This document shows positions 6,401-8,401 of a stretch of DNA of 8,401 bases, one piece after another. The first letter of the stretch is position 1. Each line of letters opens with the position of its first letter. Source of the DNA: Planctomycetaceae bacterium UBA6163 (GTDB taxonomy: Bacteria > Planctomycetota > Planctomycetia > Pirellulales > Pirellulaceae); assembly GCA_002428205.1 (NCBI GenBank), contig DIUH01000110.1, forward strand, positions 1-8,401, given 5' to 3'. The position numbers were made by a program, and so were the translations under genes. A model generated the notes under the pieces. The model did no database searches and had not been told where the DNA came from. It was given only the letters and a program-made list of their open reading frames with translations.

Positions 6401-7036
6401 GCTTATAAGGTCGAAGTCTATGACGCGATTCCCTACAACGCATCGTTGCTGAAAGGTCGCGGAGTCGTCGTATCAATGAACAGCGACGATGCGGAATTGG
6501 GACGACATCTCAACACCGAGGCCGCCAAGGCGATCAAGTATGGCGGTTCAAGCGATGAAGATGCACTGAAAATGGTGACACTCAATCCCGCAAAACAACT
6601 TCGGATCGAGGATCGCGTCGGGTCGATCGAAATCGGCAAGGACGCGGATTTGGTGCTCTGGAGCGGACGGCCGATGTCGACGACATCGCGGTGCGAGCAG
6701 ACTTGGATCGACGGACGCCCTTACTTTACTCGCCAAGCCGATGCCCAGCGGCGAGAAGCGGAGTCGCAATTGCGGGCGAAGTTGATCCAAGCGGTTTTTG
6801 CGGCTAAGAAAAAGCCGACCGGCGCTGACGCAAAATCGACGAATCAATCTGATAAGGGCGAAGCGTCGACTGATTATCAGGCTACGTTCTCCCAACGCTT
6901 AATCGCTGAAGAAGACCGCTGGGACCGGATCGACATTTATTGCGCGGCCCGTGGAGGACGATTGACCCAGGCGGCGTCTCGCAATCAATCCAACGCCGGC
7001 GAAGCTGGCGAAACGACCAGCAACACACAGAAATGA
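3482..7036 (+). CDS. Exported two-unit amidohydrolase; only the second unit keeps metal ligands
   Basis: Amidohydrolase-superfamily protein of 1184 aa from ATG 3482; TTG 3470 is a possible in-frame start four codons earlier. Neither has a clear ribosome site. A signal peptide covers about 1-30 (Arg at 3, hydrophobic 7-23, AFG before Gln). Unit 1, about 45-450, has the composite beta domain and a C-terminal GTVTAGKLANLIV motif, but DxHxH is replaced by D107-T-G-G-E111 and no later ligands remain. About 456-620 is a beta-rich region split by a charged linker (508-549); a second charged linker covers 622-670. Unit 2, about 693-1085, keeps D758-x-H760-x-H762, H920-C-H922, H948 and the Asp pair D1002/D1003, the pattern of imidazolonepropionase-like metal hydrolases (established for the superfamily). 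The substrate is unknown; a cyclic amide or peptide-like bond would suit the family. It is probably cotranscribed with the gene 85 bases downstream. Confidence 0.9.
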   Translation: MFRSSHLLFAPLASCLLIAILLEPKVAFGQTLDPATTHPAEGIREPSATLYALQDARVVIAPGEVIPRATVVIQRDSIRIVGADAAIPAGAEVISMQGKTIYAGLVDTGGEADPAASTNVNPHWNRLVTPSHYPSVPAAASGGQSSNVDTSFPAASSLRAQGITTQLIAPAGGIFSGESHAVLTGGPIWMSPILKDSVAQHLQLTVPRRGGGSDFPRSPMGAVALVRQTMIDADWYRQATLADQSDRKTGAPVYDPTLQKIANAIESQFFVVDCPNERFVDRADKVAREFSFNVVLKGSGREYRLLENVVAADRTLLLPVAFPKPPNVSTAQAADEVTLTELMHWHLAPENPAKLAAAGVRFTITTAGLEKTADFLPAIRKAVKRGLSQDQALASLTTIPAELIGLEQRIGTVTAGKLANLIVTDGDLFDDETKIMETWIAGRRYRHVTEVTPSDRLESLGGKWTVKLSPPKGGLSQFDMSVDYKPGEKGKSARLDASFSIEAPPKPSDSETATDDSKKDDAAEEKSSDEKAKPEVDQAKSDKEKTDRQIAKLEDLVAQRDRLTATIDVAKLSPDLPSGFAPVTILITPQGTQKSDVSIRLDGEIVWPDGDISRLTVTPAKSPMKDSSQDDSATKDEIKNEKTSDGEKTESDKKQTDEKGSGKDADSSETPLDFPIPRPLGASGVTAVPAQPADVIFAGATLWTCGPDGILEKTDIRVKAGKIVEIGSGLAKKYAGNKDSVVEVIDASGMHITPGLIDCHSHIATDGGVNEASRAVTADVRISDFIDHTDIAIYRQLAGGLTTSSILHGSANPIGGQNQVIKLRWGSDPEGLKFESAPLGVKFALGENVKRDSWRDGSGSRYPQSRMGVEQLLRDRFIAAREYDQKWRDWRSGDRTELPPRRDLRLEALAEVLRGERWIHCHSYRQDEIAALLGVLQEFNVRIGTLQHILEGYKVAEVLAESQAMASTFADWWAYKVEVYDAIPYNASLLKGRGVVVSMNSDDAELGRHLNTEAAKAIKYGGSSDEDALKMVTLNPAKQLRIEDRVGSIEIGKDADLVLWSGRPMSTTSRCEQTWIDGRPYFTRQADAQRREAESQLRAKLIQAVFAAKKKPTGADAKSTNQSDKGEASTDYQATFSQRLIAEEDRWDRIDIYCAARGGRLTQAASRNQSNAGEAGETTSNTQK
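5003..5128 (+). repeat. Charged low-complexity linker 1 in the large amidohydrolase
   Basis: Residues about 508-549 are almost only Lys, Asp, Glu, Ser, Ala and Thr, and are predicted to be disordered. The DNA is richer in A than its surroundings because of many AAA and GAA codons. It interrupts the beta-rich region between the two amidohydrolase units, so it is likely an extended spacer. It leads into a short helical or coiled-coil-like stretch (about 550-565). Confidence 0.7.
5345..5491 (+). repeat. Charged low-complexity linker 2 in the large amidohydrolase
   Basis: Residues about 622-670 are again Lys/Asp/Glu/Ser/Thr-rich with DEK-, SDK- and KTE-like units. This linker separates the middle beta-rich segment from the catalytic unit, which starts at about 693. 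Its composition matches linker 1, suggesting the same spacer role. Confidence 0.7.
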
Positions 7037-7121
7037 TTGGATGATTTTTGTGTGATTGATTGAGTGGTTACCCAGATCAATTGAAACCCCGCTTGTTACA
7101 AAACATCAAAACAGCTCCGCG

Positions 7122-8401
7122 ATGAAAACCTTACCCTATCAACTATTTGTAGTCGCAACACGCCTTGGTTTTTGTGGCGTCTTATCGTTGCTTGCCGTGC
7201 GCGGTCCGATCGCTGCGGCGAATGACCAGATTCCGGGCCAATTACCCGCTGGGCCAGTGGCGATCGTTGGTGGCGACGTCTATCCGATTGATGCGGAGGT
7301 CATTCGTGGCGGGGTGGTGGTGGTTGAAGACGGAAAAATCAAGGCGGTCGGTAAGTCGCCGGCGGTTACCATTCCTGAGAACGCCCAACGAATCGATGCG
7401 GCTGGGATGAACGTTTACCCCGGCTTGATCAATGCGTATTCGGACATCGGACTTCGCGAAATCGATTCGGTGAATGAAACGATCGATCGGGAGGAATCGG
7501 GGCGATTGAATCCGAATGTCCGATCTTGGGTAGCGATCAATCCCGACAGCGAGCTTATTCCGGTCGCCCGCGCCGGAGGAGTTTTGACAAGTCTGGTCGC
7601 GCCCGGTGGACCGTATATCGCTGGCCAAGCGGCAGTCGTTCGCATGGACGGATGGACTTGGAAAGATATGTTGATGGTCGGGCCGGCGGCGATGATCGTA
7701 TCGTGGGAAGCGATGGAACCTCGTGGAGATTCGATCGCGGAAGTCGCTAAGGTTCGCGGCGAACGTTATGACCAACTCGACGCTTTGTTCGATGACGCCA
7801 AACGCTACGAACAACGTCGCTCGGATAATCCTAGCGCACAACCAATCGATCTGCGATTGGAAGCGCTGGTCGCAGTGGCTAAGGGCGAATTGCCAATCAT
7901 CGCCAGCGCCGATCGGCGTACGACGATCGAAGCGGCCGTTTTGTATGCCAGCCAGCGAAAGTTGAAACTCGTGATCTATGGCGGCTACGACGCGGGATTG
8001 TGCAGCGACTTGTTGAAGCGCGAGAAGGTTGCCGTGATTCTGCCAGGTACGTATCGATTACCGATTCGTCGCGACGATGCCTATGACGCCCCTTACACAC
8101 TGCCGGCTAGGCTTCATCGCGCTGGCGTGACGTTCTGTATCGCAGCGGAACAGACGGGATACCCGGGCGGGGCGTCCAATGCCCGCAACTTGCCCTACCA
8201 CGCTGGAAACGCCATCGCCTATGGACTTGATCCCGAAGTCGCTTTACGAAGCGTTACCTTATCGGCAGCCGAAATCCTGGGAGTTGACGATATCGTTGGC
8301 TCTCTAACAGTTGGCAAAGAAGCGACCTTGATGGTGGTTCAGGGTGATCCACTGTTGGTTGAATCACAGGTCAATTATGCCATGATCCACGGCCGCCCCG
8401 T
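7122..8401 (+). CDS. Exported amidohydrolase-like protein without metal ligands (3' end beyond window)
   Basis: The frame is open from ATG 7122 to the window edge (426 codons), so the protein is 5'-complete and probably nearly full length. A signal peptide covers about 1-33 (Lys2, hydrophobic 15-26, AAA before Asn34). An amidohydrolase composite fold follows: GGDVYPID (50-57), VYPGLINAY (98-106), and a C-terminal VGSLTVGKEATLMV stretch at about 392-405. It aligns with unit 2 of the upstream protein; compare DLRLEALVAVAKGE (243-256) with DLRLEALAEVLRGE there. However, DxHxH is N104-A-Y-S-D108, the HCH position is I260-A-S262, the next His is Y286, and the Asp position is Glu343. It therefore looks like a pseudoenzyme, perhaps a partner or scaffold of the catalytic unit (inference). 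It lies 85 bases after the large gene with no clear terminator between, and has no strong ribosome site. Confidence 0.9.
   Translation, partial: MKTLPYQLFVVATRLGFCGVLSLLAVRGPIAAANDQIPGQLPAGPVAIVGGDVYPIDAEVIRGGVVVVEDGKIKAVGKSPAVTIPENAQRIDAAGMNVYPGLINAYSDIGLREIDSVNETIDREESGRLNPNVRSWVAINPDSELIPVARAGGVLTSLVAPGGPYIAGQAAVVRMDGWTWKDMLMVGPAAMIVSWEAMEPRGDSIAEVAKVRGERYDQLDALFDDAKRYEQRRSDNPSAQPIDLRLEALVAVAKGELPIIASADRRTTIEAAVLYASQRKLKLVIYGGYDAGLCSDLLKREKVAVILPGTYRLPIRRDDAYDAPYTLPARLHRAGVTFCIAAEQTGYPGGASNARNLPYHAGNAIAYGLDPEVALRSVTLSAAEILGVDDIVGSLTVGKEATLMVVQGDPLLVESQVNYAMIHGRP

Noticed and set aside
7037..7121. ATTGAT/ATCAAT inverted repeat between the two amidohydrolase genes as a terminator
   Set aside because: The stem is AT-only with a long loop and has no T run after it, so it does not support a break in the operon.

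Overview
The window looks like a moderately GC-rich chromosomal segment of a planctomycete, most likely from the Rhodopirellula/Blastopirellula group. This is inferred from gene content and protein style: a hybrid kinase, a short glycine-rich RRM protein, an orphan very acidic hypothetical protein, long intergenic gaps, and exported multi-domain amidohydrolases with Lys/Asp/Glu/Ser linkers. I found no mobile element, CRISPR array, tRNA or rRNA.

Layout. (1) 1-995, plus strand: the C-terminal part of a hybrid sensor histidine kinase (end of HisKA, HATPase, receiver), cut by the window edge. (2) 1169-1534, minus strand, convergent with the kinase: a 121-aa RRM RNA-binding protein with a Gly-rich and Arg-Asp tail. 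Two terminator-like hairpins for its strand lie at 1141-1159 and 971-1009. (3) 1535-2381: an 847-base gap with no convincing gene. It holds the RRM gene leader, a near-perfect 20-bp palindrome, a 12-bp direct repeat, and a plus-strand hairpin plus T7 run that terminates no recognisable gene. (4) 2382-3185, plus strand: a 267-aa, strongly acidic unknown protein with a single lysine. (5) 3482-7036 and 7122 to beyond the window end, plus strand: two exported amidohydrolase-family proteins, probably one operon.

How the parts work together. The two amidohydrolase genes encode three homologous amidohydrolase units. By my reading only the second unit of the large protein keeps the metal ligands (HxH, His, His, Asp). 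The first unit and the downstream protein have lost them, so the locus looks like one catalytic domain accompanied by two pseudoenzyme domains, all predicted to leave the cytoplasm.

The most unusual regulatory signal is in the RRM gene. Thirteen bases covering its Shine-Dalgarno site are perfectly complementary to 13 bases of its own putative 3' UTR, immediately before the stronger terminator. This could allow 5'-3' UTR pairing that hides the ribosome binding site.

The last gene (7122 onward) is open to the window edge. It is 5'-complete and appears to lack only a short C-terminal tail.
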